From an uncultured Bacteroidia bacterium (GTDB taxonomy: Bacteria > Bacteroidota > Bacteroidia > Bacteroidales > CAJPTX01), in NCBI GenBank assembly GCA_947252645.1, contig CAMXWF010000002.1, positions 1 to 64,000 on the forward strand: 64,000 nucleotides of DNA. Direction: 5' to 3'. Shown here one piece after another: positions 44,890 to 53,069 of this stretch (positions are counted from its first letter, which is position 1; each line of letters starts with the position of its first letter). The position numbers and the translations under genes are program-made. Under the pieces are notes generated by a model. The model had not been told where the DNA came from and made no database searches. It worked only from the letters and a program-made list of their open reading frames with translations.

Positions 44890-45337
44890 CCGCAACAGCC
44901 GGCCACAAAGATAGACTTTTTTCTTCACTTGCAAGTTGTGTGGGGGTGGGGAGGCTGGGAATCCTGGCGGATGCTGGGGGTTGCTGTTGCGTCTTGTTGG
45001 GGCTACTGGGGGATGGCAACGTCCTTCGCTACAAGGCACTTGTTGGCTCCAAGGCCTTGGCCATGCTCCACGATGCTGTCTGCGGCGATGCGCTGAAATC
45101 CTTCCTGTAGAAGAAGAGAGATGGCTGGGCTTCTTGCGGATGAAGCTGGGGTCGGGGAGGTGTGTACTTAGCACCTTGCCCACGCGTCGCTTGGGTTGGC
45201 CGTCCTCGGGGTCGTGGGCCATTCCACCCCGTGGCACTAGATGTCTACTTGCGCTGCCTGTGCGTAGGGCGTGGCGGACGAACGATTTCAAACGTGCACC
45301 CGCGTATGGCGGTCTGGGGGGTTACGACAAATCTTCG
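44890..45337. other. Intergenic region between nth and the tRNA pair
   Basis: It holds the tRNA promoter at its left end. A minus-strand frame at 44875-45291 overlaps the tRNA-Gln 5' end and promoter, and its composition looks like a shadow. A second-frame stretch near 45000-45110 reads in a peptide-like way (EGFQRIAADSIVEHGQG) but has no start. It may be a remnant. Confidence 0.45.
44906..44934 (-). promoter_or_regulatory. Promoter of the tRNA pair (-33 TTGC, -7 TATCTTTG)
   Basis: On the minus strand TTGC (44931-44934) is followed after 17 bases by TATCTTTG (44906-44913), an exact TAnnTTTG match. The box ends 16 bases before the tRNA-Gln 5' end. This is the best-formed promoter in the window. 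Confidence 0.65.
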
Positions 45338-46018
45338 TCAAGGGTTCGTTTTGCCCTTTCGGCTTGGAGTCTCCTGGCGGTTGGGGCAGAGGTCGGCGAG
45401 GAAGCATTGGTTGCAGTTGGGGCGCTGGGCTTTGCAGACGTAACGCCCGTGCAGCAGGAGCCAGTGGTGGGCGTGCGCCCAGCTGTCCTCTGGCAGCAGG
45501 GCTTTGAGTTGTTTTTCTACTTTTTGCGGGGTATTGGCGTTGTGTACGAGGCCGAGCCTGTTGGCCACCCGGAGGACGTGGGTGTCCACAGGGAGAGCTG
45601 GTTTTCCGAAGGCTACGGCGAGCACCACGCTGGCGGTCTTATGGCCTACGCCGGGCAGGGCCTCAAGGGCTGCCAAGTCATCGGGGACTTGGCCGTGGTG
45701 CAGGGCCACGAGCTGGGTCGAGAGGTCGGCCAGGTAGCGGGCCTTGGAGTTGGGGTAGGTGACCGATTTGATGTGGTCTAGGATGGCCTTCTCCCCCGCT
45801 TGGGCCATCGTCTGGGGGGTGGGGTAGGCGGCAAAGAGCGCCTTGGTGACCTTGTTGATGCGCTCGTCGGTGCATTGCGCTGAGAGCACCACGGCCACCA
45901 GGAGCTGAAAGGACGAGCTGAATGCTAGCTCCGAGTGGGGGTGAGGATTTTGCGCTTGGAAGCGTGCAAAAATCTCTGCGGTGCGTGCTGGCCCCGGTTG
46001 CGCTGTTGCTTTGGCCAT
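45338..46018 (-). CDS. nth: Endonuclease III
   Basis: This 226-residue base-excision repair glycosylase/AP lyase removes oxidised pyrimidines. The helix-hairpin-helix LPGVGHKTAS carries the catalytic Lys127, and Asp145 lies in LPVDTHVLR. The C-terminal iron-sulfur cluster cysteines follow the C-x6-C-x2-C-x5-C pattern (CKAQRPNCNQCFLADLC). A short basic tail with GKTNP follows. It starts 23 bases after the lepB stop on the same strand, so the two are probably co-transcribed. Confidence 0.95.
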   Translation of the reverse strand: MAKATAQPGPARTAEIFARFQAQNPHPHSELAFSSSFQLLVAVVLSAQCTDERINKVTKALFAAYPTPQTMAQAGEKAILDHIKSVTYPNSKARYLADLSTQLVALHHGQVPDDLAALEALPGVGHKTASVVLAVAFGKPALPVDTHVLRVANRLGLVHNANTPQKVEKQLKALLPEDSWAHAHHWLLLHGRYVCKAQRPNCNQCFLADLCPNRQETPSRKGKTNP

Positions 46019-46041
46019 GCGTGTCGGCCTGTCTAGTGCGC

Positions 46042-47388
46042 CTATTGGATTTTCCTGAAGAAGCGCGACCAGCGGATGTTCATGGGGAAGTGGCGTTCCT
46101 TGTCGAGTGAGAGCCAGATATACTTGGCCTTGCCCTCTATGCGGTCTTCGGGTACGAAGCCCCAGAAGCGGCTGTCGAGGGAGTTGTGCCGGTTGTCGCC
46201 CATCATGAAGAAGTAGTCCATCTGGAATGTATAGCTCTCGGCGGGCTGGCCGTTGAGGTAGATGCGGCCGTTTTTGACCTCGAGGGCGTTGTGTTCGTAG
46301 ACCTCGATGAGCCGACGGTAGAGGGGGAGGTTGCTGGTGGAGAGGGGGATGGTGAGGCCTTTCTTGGGGATCCAGATGGGGCCGAAGTCCGCTTCCGTCC
46401 AGGGGAAGCGCGGATCGTGGGGGAATATATAATGGTAAGCTTGGGCGGGGTCAGGGTTTTGTCGCCGGGTGATGTTGACCACGTTGGCCAGCTGGGCTAG
46501 CTGCTGGCGGGCGGTGTCGGTCAGGGGGAGGTCGTAGCAGGATACGGTGGGGTTGTAGATGCGATCGCCGTGGTATATCCCGAGCTGATCGAGGAATAGC
46601 GGGTTGATGGTGGTGCCGTTGGTTTGGACGGCGTAGTTGAACTGCATGGTGGGGACGAAGGGCTGCTTTTGGCCGTTGACGTAGAGCTGATTGTCGATGA
46701 TCTGGAGGGTGTCGCCCGGGAGGCCTACGCAGCGCTTGATGTAGTTTTCGCATTTATCCATGGGGCGGGTGATGAGGTGGTAGTTGGCCTTCACGTAGTT
46801 GCGCCCGAGCTGGCGGACGATGTCGTAGTAATTGCGCTCGGGAAACTCGGTGATGACCGTGTCGCCCTCTGGGAAGTTGAACACCACCACGTCGTAGCGC
46901 TTCACGTGGCCAAGCCCAGGGCACCGGTTGTAGGGGAGCTGGATGGCCTCGGAGTAGGATTTGGTGGTGCGGGAGAAGAACATGGTGTTGTGGGTAAAGG
47001 GCATCGTGAGGGGCGTATTGGGCATTTTGGGCCCGTAGGCTACCTTGCTGACGAAGAGGTAGTCGCCCACTAGGAGCGTTTTTTCCATGGAGCCCGTGGG
47101 GATAGTGTAGGCGGCGAAAAGTAGCAGGCGGATGAGCGAGGCCACGACCACGGCGAAAAGGAGTGCATCGAACCATTCCACCAGGGAGGATTGCCGCCTC
47201 ACGCCCTTCTTGTGCCAGAAGAGCCAGTGGACCTTCCGGGTGATGTAGTAGTCGAAGATGACGGGCAGGCCCAGCAGCCACCAGTAGTTGCCAATCCAGA
47301 CTACTACCCCCACGTAGAGCAGCGTTACCAGCGCGAAGCTGAAGTAGCGACTGCGCAAAACCTGCTTGATTCTATTCATACTCTGCAT
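46042..47388 (-). CDS. lepB: Signal peptidase I
   Basis: The 448-residue inner-membrane serine protease removes signal peptides from exported proteins. Catalytic Ser100 lies in IPTGSMEKTLLVGDYLFVSK and Lys218 in ENYIKRCVGLPGD. Another conserved box, FFMMGDNRHNSLDSRFWGFV, lies near the C-terminus. Two membrane segments precede the active site (SFALVTLLYVGVVVWIGNYW and DALLFAVVVASLIRLLLFAA). The length is usual for Bacteroidetes, which carry a large insert between the boxes. ATG 47379 is an alternative start. A -7 box lies at 47450. Confidence 0.95.
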   Translation of the reverse strand: MQSMNRIKQVLRSRYFSFALVTLLYVGVVVWIGNYWWLLGLPVIFDYYITRKVHWLFWHKKGVRRQSSLVEWFDALLFAVVVASLIRLLLFAAYTIPTGSMEKTLLVGDYLFVSKVAYGPKMPNTPLTMPFTHNTMFFSRTTKSYSEAIQLPYNRCPGLGHVKRYDVVVFNFPEGDTVITEFPERNYYDIVRQLGRNYVKANYHLITRPMDKCENYIKRCVGLPGDTLQIIDNQLYVNGQKQPFVPTMQFNYAVQTNGTTINPLFLDQLGIYHGDRIYNPTVSCYDLPLTDTARQQLAQLANVVNITRRQNPDPAQAYHYIFPHDPRFPWTEADFGPIWIPKKGLTIPLSTSNLPLYRRLIEVYEHNALEVKNGRIYLNGQPAESYTFQMDYFFMMGDNRHNSLDSRFWGFVPEDRIEGKAKYIWLSLDKERHFPMNIRWSRFFRKIQ

Positions 47389-47449
47389 TGTGCGTTGTGG
47401 CGCATGGCCCAGGTGTCAACGCCCCGTTGGCCGCGCCACTGCGACTCCC

Positions 47450-47457
47450 CAAAGGTA
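47450..47457 (-). promoter_or_regulatory. -7 box TACCTTTG upstream of lepB
   Basis: This is an exact TAnnTTTG match on the minus strand, 61 bases before the lepB start and after the end of the guanylyltransferase gene. No -33 is clear. Confidence 0.45.
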
Positions 47458-47508
47458 AGCAAAGCGGGGGAAAGGGCAGGGGGCAGCTTCCTGCTCGCCT
47501 TTGGTGGG

Positions 47509-48561
47509 CTAGAGCTTTTTGACCAGGAGCTTTCCCCCGGCGAGCGCAACGGCCACCCCTTCCAGCCCTTCCAAGCAGGCCTCGACCCCCTCGGGGAGCC
47601 AAGCTATGGTGTTGCTGCACTCTTTGAAGGTCACCTGTCCCCTGGCCACGTTGCCTTGGGGGTCTTTGGGTAGGAGGTCGCGTACGGCCTGCCAGGTGCC
47701 CACGTCGGACCAGCCAATGCTGCTGGGGAGCACCACGATGTTGTCGGCATGCTCTAGGACCCCATAGTCGATAGAGATGGGCTCAATGGCTGCATAGGCC
47801 TTTTCAAGGGCTACGCGAAAGGTGGTGGGGTCGCTATGGAAGGGTAGCCCCTCCATGGTTTCTAGGAGGCCAGGGAGATGCTTCCTGAGGGCTTGGGCGA
47901 TGGTGGATACGCGCCAGACGAACATCCCGCTGTTCCAGAAGAAGTCGCCCTGCTTGAGGAACTCAAGGGCCGTTTCGAGGTTGGGCTTTTCGCGGAAGCG
48001 GCGTACGGGCTGAAAGCCCTGGGCCTCCTGTTGGGCTGCCTCTATGTAGCCGTATTCGGTAGCTGGTCGTGTGGGGGTGATGCCTAGGGTGACCATGCAG
48101 TTGTGCTGCGCGGCGTAGGCTATGGCCTTTTGCATGAGGAGTAGGAACTGCGGTTGGTTCTCCACTAGGTGGTCGCTTGGGAAAACACCCATGACCGTTT
48201 CTTCCCCGTGGGGCTGCGTGAGGCAGTGGGCTACGGCCAGCGCAATGCATGGGGCTGTGTTGCGGCGTTGCGGTTCCCCGTAGATGTTGCGTGCGGGAAG
48301 CTGTGGGAGTTGTTCAGCTGCTAGGGCGGTTTGGCGTTGGCTGGTTATTGCGAGTATGTGGTCTGGGGTGGTGAGCTGTTCGAGCCGGCGCGCCGTGGCC
48401 TGGAGCATGGATTCGCCTCGGCCTAGTATGTCGAGGAATTGCTTGGGTTTCTCCTCGGTGCTTACGGGCCAAAAGCGCGTGCCACCGCCCCCAGCCATGA
48501 TGAGCGCGCAGAAGGTGGGCGTGTTGCCTAGGGGTGGTAGGGAGGAGGAGTTGGTCGCCAT
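47509..48561 (-). CDS. Mannose-1-phosphate guanylyltransferase
   Basis: ATG 48561 gives 350 residues. The nucleotidyltransferase signature LIMAGGGGTRFWPVSTEEKP is present with the PKQFLDI continuation. The later segments FPSDHLVENQPQF and ENPNLE-like REKPNLETALEFLKQGDFFW, then NSGMFVWRV, complete the fold. ISIDYGVLEHADNIVVLP carries the sugar-binding region. The enzyme makes GDP-mannose for surface polysaccharide or glycoprotein synthesis, which fits a T9SS organism that anchors proteins to A-LPS (inference). There is no C-terminal isomerase domain, so it is monofunctional. It lies 25 bases after radA. Confidence 0.92.
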   Translation of the reverse strand: MATNSSSLPPLGNTPTFCALIMAGGGGTRFWPVSTEEKPKQFLDILGRGESMLQATARRLEQLTTPDHILAITSQRQTALAAEQLPQLPARNIYGEPQRRNTAPCIALAVAHCLTQPHGEETVMGVFPSDHLVENQPQFLLLMQKAIAYAAQHNCMVTLGITPTRPATEYGYIEAAQQEAQGFQPVRRFREKPNLETALEFLKQGDFFWNSGMFVWRVSTIAQALRKHLPGLLETMEGLPFHSDPTTFRVALEKAYAAIEPISIDYGVLEHADNIVVLPSSIGWSDVGTWQAVRDLLPKDPQGNVARGQVTFKECSNTIAWLPEGVEACLEGLEGVAVALAGGKLLVKKL

Positions 48562-48586
48562 GGTATGCAAAGGGTTGAGTGGGCGG

Positions 48587-49954
48587 CTATAAGGTTCTTA
48601 CCAGATTGTTGACTAGGTCGACGATGGAGGCCAGCGGTCGGCAGAGACCATGGTTGCTCCCTTGGGGCGCGCTTGGGAGCCCTTGCTGGGCCAGGTAGAC
48701 GGCTTGGAAGCCGAGCCGCTCGGCTTCGCGGATCCGCTGCTCAATACGCACCACCTGCCGTATTTCGCCAGAGAGGCCCACCTCGGCGGTAAAGCAAATG
48801 TTGGGTGGATAGGCCACGTCGAAGTAGGAAGAGAGCACGGCGGCCACCACGGCCAAATCGATGCCGGGATCGTTGATGCGCAGCCCTCCAGCGATGTTGA
48901 GAAAGACATCTTTGGCCCCTAGCTTGAAGCCTGCCCGTTTCTCTAGGACGGCCAGGAGCATATTGAGTCGTCGGGGGTCGTAGCCCGTGGTGCTCCGCTG
49001 CGGTACGCCGTAGACCGCCGAGCTGACCAAGGCCTGTACCTCCACCAGTATGGGGCGGACGCCCTCCACGCTGGCTGCTACCGCCGAGCCGCTCAGCTGT
49101 GTGCCCCGCTGGTGGATGAGGAGCTCTGAGGGGTTGGCTATCTCCCGCAGGCCTTGCTGCTGCATCTCGAACATGGCTAGCTCATTGGAGGCGCCGAAGC
49201 GATTCTTGATGCCGCGCAGGATGCGGTATGTGAAAGAACTATCGCCCTCGAATTGGAGCACCACGTCCACGATGTGCTCTAGGAGCTTGGGCCCAGCCAG
49301 GGTGCCTTCCTTGTTGATGTGTCCGATCAGGAGTACGGGCACGCCGCTGGTTTTTGCGTAGCGTAGGAGGGTGGCAGCGCATTCGCGGATTTGCGACACG
49401 GTGCCTGGGGAGGATTCTAGCCCTTCGCGGTAGAGGGTCTGGATGGAGTCAACGACTAGGAAGTTTGGCTCGAGCTGGCCAGCTTGGGTCAGGACGTTGT
49501 CGAGGAGGGTCTCGTTGAGGATAAAGCAGTGATCGAGCTGGCCTTGGAGCCTGTCGGCGCGCATGCGTACTTGGTTGGCGCTCTCCTCGCCCGACACGTA
49601 GAGCACTTTCCCGAGGTGGCCGCTTAGAGCCAGCTGGAGCGCTAGGGTCGATTTGCCGATGCCAGGTTCGCCACCCAGCAGCACCAGGGATCCCGGCACG
49701 AGGCCTCCGCCAAGCACACGGTTGACTTCCTGTAGCCCCACGTCGAGACGCTGCTCGTTGGAGCTTGCCACGGTGGCCAGCGGCATCGCCACGGCCTGGC
49801 GCGAGATATCGATCATATGGCCTTTGCGGGGCTGCTGCACGACTCGCTGCTCCACGTAGGTGTTCCACTGGCCGCAGGCTGGGCAGCGCCCGAGCCACTT
49901 GGCGGCCTCCGCGCCGCAGTTCTGGCACACGTAGCTACTCTTGGCTTTTGCCAT
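48587..49954 (-). CDS. radA: DNA repair protein RadA
   Basis: The 455-residue protein has the N-terminal C4 zinc finger (C10, C13, C24, C27 in CQNCGAEAAKWLGRCPACGQ), a RecA-like core with Walker A GGEPGIGKSTLALQ, the RadA-specific KNRFG motif (IKNRFGASNE) and a C-terminal Lon-like domain (GAKDVFLNIAGGLRINDPG). It drives branch migration of recombination intermediates. The ATG has a strong ribosome binding site (GAGGAGGACAC). It follows the flippase-like gene by nine bases. Confidence 0.97.
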   Translation of the reverse strand: MAKAKSSYVCQNCGAEAAKWLGRCPACGQWNTYVEQRVVQQPRKGHMIDISRQAVAMPLATVASSNEQRLDVGLQEVNRVLGGGLVPGSLVLLGGEPGIGKSTLALQLALSGHLGKVLYVSGEESANQVRMRADRLQGQLDHCFILNETLLDNVLTQAGQLEPNFLVVDSIQTLYREGLESSPGTVSQIRECAATLLRYAKTSGVPVLLIGHINKEGTLAGPKLLEHIVDVVLQFEGDSSFTYRILRGIKNRFGASNELAMFEMQQQGLREIANPSELLIHQRGTQLSGSAVAASVEGVRPILVEVQALVSSAVYGVPQRSTTGYDPRRLNMLLAVLEKRAGFKLGAKDVFLNIAGGLRINDPGIDLAVVAAVLSSYFDVAYPPNICFTAEVGLSGEIRQVVRIEQRIREAERLGFQAVYLAQQGLPSAPQGSNHGLCRPLASIVDLVNNLVRTL

Positions 49955-49963
49955 GTGTCCTCC

Positions 49964-51034
49964 TCAAGCCTGCATGGGGGCCTTGGTCTCTAACCTGCGT
50001 TGCGCAATGCGACGGATGAGCATGAGTAGCAGGAATACGATGAGTAGATTGATGGCCTGCGCGCCGTGGGCCAAGGTGGCGTAGGCCAGGCCATCTTCAC
50101 GACTTAGGCCCACAACTAGGAGCCAGAGCATGACGGCGTAGTGGTAGGCCCCGATGCCCCCTTGGACTGGGATAAGGATGCCAAAGGTGCCCACTACGAG
50201 CAGGGTGAAGCTTGTGCGCGGGGTAAGGTGGGCAGTGGCGGGGAGGGCAAGGCAAAAAAGATGGGTCGCAAGCCAGTAAAGTAGCCAGAGGAGAACGGTC
50301 TGGAAGAGCAGGGCCCAGGGGTGCTGCGCGCGCAGCATGGTGTTGAAGCCCTGCGTAAAGCCGCGCATGGCTCTCAGCGTCCGAATCTTGAGCCGTCGGC
50401 CGAGGAGGTTGGACACCAGGGCCCAGTAGAAGCCTATAGACCCTAGGATCACTGCCAGTAGGGCCAGGGAAAGACCGATCCACGTGCTGGTGGCTAGGCT
50501 GGTCAGGAAGGGATGGAGCACCTCGTGCCAGAGGAAACCGCCAAAACTGGTGAGGCTTAGGCCCACGGCCACGAGCGTGAGGAGAAGGAACATGAGGAAG
50601 TCGAAAATCCGCTCGGCCATCAGGGTGCCGAAGGTTCTATCGAATGATAGGTGTTTTTGCCGGGCTACCAGGGCGCAGCGGAGTAGCTCGCCCCCCCGTG
50701 GCACGAGCATGTTGGCGTTGTAGCCTAGCACCACGGCGTAGAAGGCATCCCAGAGGGTGATGTGGACGTGGAGCTGGTTGATCTGACCTTGCCAGCGCCA
50801 TGCGCGTACAACGTGGGAGGCCAGGCTGACCGTTAGCGCTGCGGCTACCCACCCCCAGTTGGTGGCCTGTAGGCTGCTGCCCAGCGCGCTGAAATCGACG
50901 TGGCGCAGGGTGAGGTAGATGAGTAGGGCGAGCAGCGGCAAAAACGCCAGGGCCTGAAGGACTAGGCCATGCTTGCCTTGCCAGAGCCTGACCCATGGGG
51001 AACGCCCCGCTTGTGCAGCAGCTTGCTTCGGCAC
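49964..51034 (-). CDS. Flippase-like LPG_synthase_TM (UPF0104) membrane protein
   Basis: The start is GTG 51034, giving 356 residues with about eight membrane segments. These include LVLQALAFLPLLALLIYLTL, the conserved ANMLVPRGGELLRCALVARQK and PVQGGIGAYHYAVMLWLLVVG. These motifs place it in the lysylphosphatidylglycerol-synthase transmembrane/flippase-like family (PF03706). The cytoplasmic aminoacyltransferase domain of MprF is absent, so it may flip a lipid or glycolipid; the substrate is unknown. It lies between panD and radA on the same strand, 25 bases after panD. No ribosome binding site is obvious before the GTG. Confidence 0.85.
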   Translation of the reverse strand: MPKQAAAQAGRSPWVRLWQGKHGLVLQALAFLPLLALLIYLTLRHVDFSALGSSLQATNWGWVAAALTVSLASHVVRAWRWQGQINQLHVHITLWDAFYAVVLGYNANMLVPRGGELLRCALVARQKHLSFDRTFGTLMAERIFDFLMFLLLTLVAVGLSLTSFGGFLWHEVLHPFLTSLATSTWIGLSLALLAVILGSIGFYWALVSNLLGRRLKIRTLRAMRGFTQGFNTMLRAQHPWALLFQTVLLWLLYWLATHLFCLALPATAHLTPRTSFTLLVVGTFGILIPVQGGIGAYHYAVMLWLLVVGLSREDGLAYATLAHGAQAINLLIVFLLLMLIRRIAQRRLETKAPMQA

Positions 51035-51059
51035 TGCCAGTGTTGAGCTTATGGGGTGG

Positions 51060-51422
51060 CTATTGGTCGCTTGGGGAAAGCCGGTTGGTATCGGTATTGG
51101 GGAAGATGACGGTGGGCTTCAAGGTGCGGGCCTCCTCTGGGGTCACCAGGGCGTAGGCCACTACGATGATCACGTCGCCCACGAGGGCTTTCCGGGCGGC
51201 AGGGCCATTGAGGCAGACCTCTCCACTGCCTGCGGGGCCCGCAATCGTGTAGGTCTCCAGACGTTCGCCATTGTTGACGTTCACCACCTGCACTCTCTCC
51301 CCCGGGAGGATGTTGGCCGCTTCGAGTAGGGCGGCATCGATGGTGATGCTCCCGATGTAGTCGATCTTGGCCTGCGTCACGTGGACGCGGTGGATTTTTG
51401 ATTTGAGTACTTGCAGGAGCAT
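51060..51422 (-). CDS. panD: Aspartate 1-decarboxylase
   Basis: The 120-residue proenzyme makes beta-alanine from aspartate for pantothenate synthesis. Self-cleavage at Gly24-Ser25 (KIDYIGSITID) forms the pyruvoyl cofactor. Conserved VNVNNGERLETYTI and NGPAARKALVGDVIIVVAYA follow. The length is typical. It lies eight bases after panC, so both enzymes of this branch are made from one transcript. Confidence 0.97.
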   Translation of the reverse strand: MLLQVLKSKIHRVHVTQAKIDYIGSITIDAALLEAANILPGERVQVVNVNNGERLETYTIAGPAGSGEVCLNGPAARKALVGDVIIVVAYALVTPEEARTLKPTVIFPNTDTNRLSPSDQ

Positions 51423-51430
51423 GTCGTTGG

Positions 51431-52276
51431 CTAATATTTGAAGTTGTCTATGAGCCTGACGTTGCCTGCGTGGACGGCCACGAAGGCCATGGAGCAGTTG
51501 GGCTGGTATTCGGCCTCAGGGGCGAGCGTGTGGCGGTTGGCAATCTCGACGTATTCGCATTGGAGCAGTGGGGCGGCTGCGTTGATGTGTTCAACGATGT
51601 AGGCAGCGGTTTCAGGCACGGAGTGCTGCTGGATGTAGTCGGCCGAGGCGCGCAGCGTTTGGTATATTCGGGGCGCAGCCTCCCGGTGCGCTGGGGAGAG
51701 GAGGGCGTTGCGCGAGCTGACCGCCAGGCCAGAGGCCTCCCGGACGATGGGGCATCCGACGATTTCCACGGGGCTGTGCATCTGCTCGGCCATCTTGCGC
51801 ACGATGAGCAGCTGCTGGTAGTCTTTTTCGCCGAAGTAGGCCCTGGTGGGCTTGGTCAAGTCGAGGAGTCGGCTGACGATGCGGCAAACGCCTTGGAAGT
51901 GGCCGGGGCGTTGGGTGCCCTCCATGTATTGGTCGAGGGGGTGGAGATTGAACTCGTAGCGGTCGGGCAGCCTGTAGATGTCGTCTTCCTCTGGGGTGAA
52001 GATGTAGAGCGGTTGCATCAGCTCAGCCAGGAAGGCCAGGTCGGCATCGAGGGTGCGGGGGTAGGTCTTGTAGTCGTTTGGGTTGTTGAACTGGGTGGGG
52101 TTGACGAAGATGGAGACGACCACGTGGTCGTTTTCTTGGAGGGCTTGCTTGACCAAGGAGAGATGCCCTTGATGGAGCGCACCCATGGTGGGGACGAGCC
52201 CCCAGGTTTCCGCAGGCCTGCCCGAAGCTTCTCGCCGTAGGGCGATTAATTCATCGACTGTCGCTATGCGTGTCAT
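51431..52276 (-). CDS. panC: Pantothenate synthetase
   Basis: The 281-residue enzyme joins pantoate and beta-alanine using ATP. The HIGH-like motif is in VPTMGALHQGHLSLVKQA; FVNPTQFNNPNDYKTYPRTL, YFGEKDYQQLLIVRKM and SSRNALLSPAHR are conserved active-site segments. The last matches the KMSKS region. The upstream smpB stop lies 29 bases away on the same strand. panB, panE and coaX are not in the window. Confidence 0.97.
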   Translation of the reverse strand: MTRIATVDELIALRREASGRPAETWGLVPTMGALHQGHLSLVKQALQENDHVVVSIFVNPTQFNNPNDYKTYPRTLDADLAFLAELMQPLYIFTPEEDDIYRLPDRYEFNLHPLDQYMEGTQRPGHFQGVCRIVSRLLDLTKPTRAYFGEKDYQQLLIVRKMAEQMHSPVEIVGCPIVREASGLAVSSRNALLSPAHREAAPRIYQTLRASADYIQQHSVPETAAYIVEHINAAAPLLQCEYVEIANRHTLAPEAEYQPNCSMAFVAVHAGNVRLIDNFKY

Positions 52277-52305
52277 ATTGTGCGCATTTTCTCTATGACC
52301 TATTG

Positions 52306-52758
52306 CTAGTAGTCTTTTTGCTGGGCGCGCTGAAGCTCGCGGGCCGATTCCCTGGCTTTGATGGCTTCGCGCTTATCGTGGGCCTGCTTGCCCCTCGCCA
52401 GGGCGATGCGCAGCTTGGCGTAGCCGCGCTCGTTGATGAAGAGTTGTGTGGCCACAATGGTCGAACCCTTGGCCTGCACGGCGCGCTCGAGCTTGGTGAG
52501 CTCTTTGCGGCTGAGTAGGAGCTTGCGGTCGCGCCGAGGGTTGTGGTTGGAGTAGGTGCCAAACTGGTATTCGGGGATCTGCATGTTGCGGATCCACAGT
52601 TCGTGGTTGAGGAAAAGGGCGTAGGCATCCACTAGGCTGGCGTGCCCCTGGCGTAGGGACTTGATCTCCGTGCCGCTCAGCACTATGCCGGCGGTATAGC
52701 GATCCAGTAGCTCGTAGCTAAAGCCTGCCTTCCTATTCTTGGCAATTACCCTTTCCAC
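52306..52758 (-). CDS. smpB: SsrA-binding protein SmpB
   Basis: The 150-residue protein brings tmRNA to stalled ribosomes. The beta-barrel core contains NRKAGFSYELLDRYTAGI and VLSGTEIKSLRQGHASLVDAY; QIPEYQFGTYSNHNPRRDRKLL contacts tmRNA. The basic C-terminal tail (GKQAHDKREAIKARESAREL) folds into the decoding site. It is the first gene of the run through panC, panD and radA and has its own -7 box at 52802. No tmRNA gene was recognised next to it. Confidence 0.97.
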   Translation of the reverse strand: MERVIAKNRKAGFSYELLDRYTAGIVLSGTEIKSLRQGHASLVDAYALFLNHELWIRNMQIPEYQFGTYSNHNPRRDRKLLLSRKELTKLERAVQAKGSTIVATQLFINERGYAKLRIALARGKQAHDKREAIKARESARELQRAQQKDY

Positions 52759-53069
52759 GCGTCGGCTAGGTTCGTGCCCCTAGGTATGACCTAGGGATGC
52801 GCAAAGGTAACGCTTTGCTAGGATTGGTTGCATTGGCTACAGTGGGTGTAGTAGCAGCGGGCTCGCTCACTAATAGGTAGGTTTTGCGCCCCGACCCTGT
52901 GGGATGCAGGGGCGGCCGCGAGGTATAGTAGCCCGCAATCAGTTCGCGGGGAGACTTCATCATTCCGGGCGTGGAGTCCGTAACTGAAATGAGCTATTCT
53001 CTTGGTGTACCCGTGATAATAATCCATGACCTTTGCGCCGTAGGATTGTGAGGAGAAACATAGTAACCC
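52759..53069. other. Divergent promoter region between smpB and susC
   Basis: No gene. A minus-strand -7 box lies at 52802-52809. On the plus strand GACCTTTG at 53028-53035 is one base off a -7 box, and GAGGAGAAA near 53049 may be the susC ribosome binding site. The middle shows nothing I can name. Confidence 0.6.
52802..52809 (-). promoter_or_regulatory. -7 box TACCTTTG upstream of smpB
   Basis: This is an exact TAnnTTTG match on the minus strand, 43 bases before the smpB ATG. No clear -33 element. Confidence 0.5.

Noticed and set aside
44875..45291. Minus-strand frame overlapping tRNA-Gln and its promoter
   Set aside because: It runs over the tRNA promoter and tRNA 5' end, and its arginine/proline/serine-rich composition is that of a GC-rich shadow.
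53028..53035. GACCTTTG as susC -7 box
   Set aside because: It lacks the leading T-A of TAnnTTTG. It was mentioned only as a near match.
52759..53069. tmRNA gene next to smpB
   Set aside because: The spacer is too short and shows neither a tRNA-Ala-like end nor a tag-coding frame.
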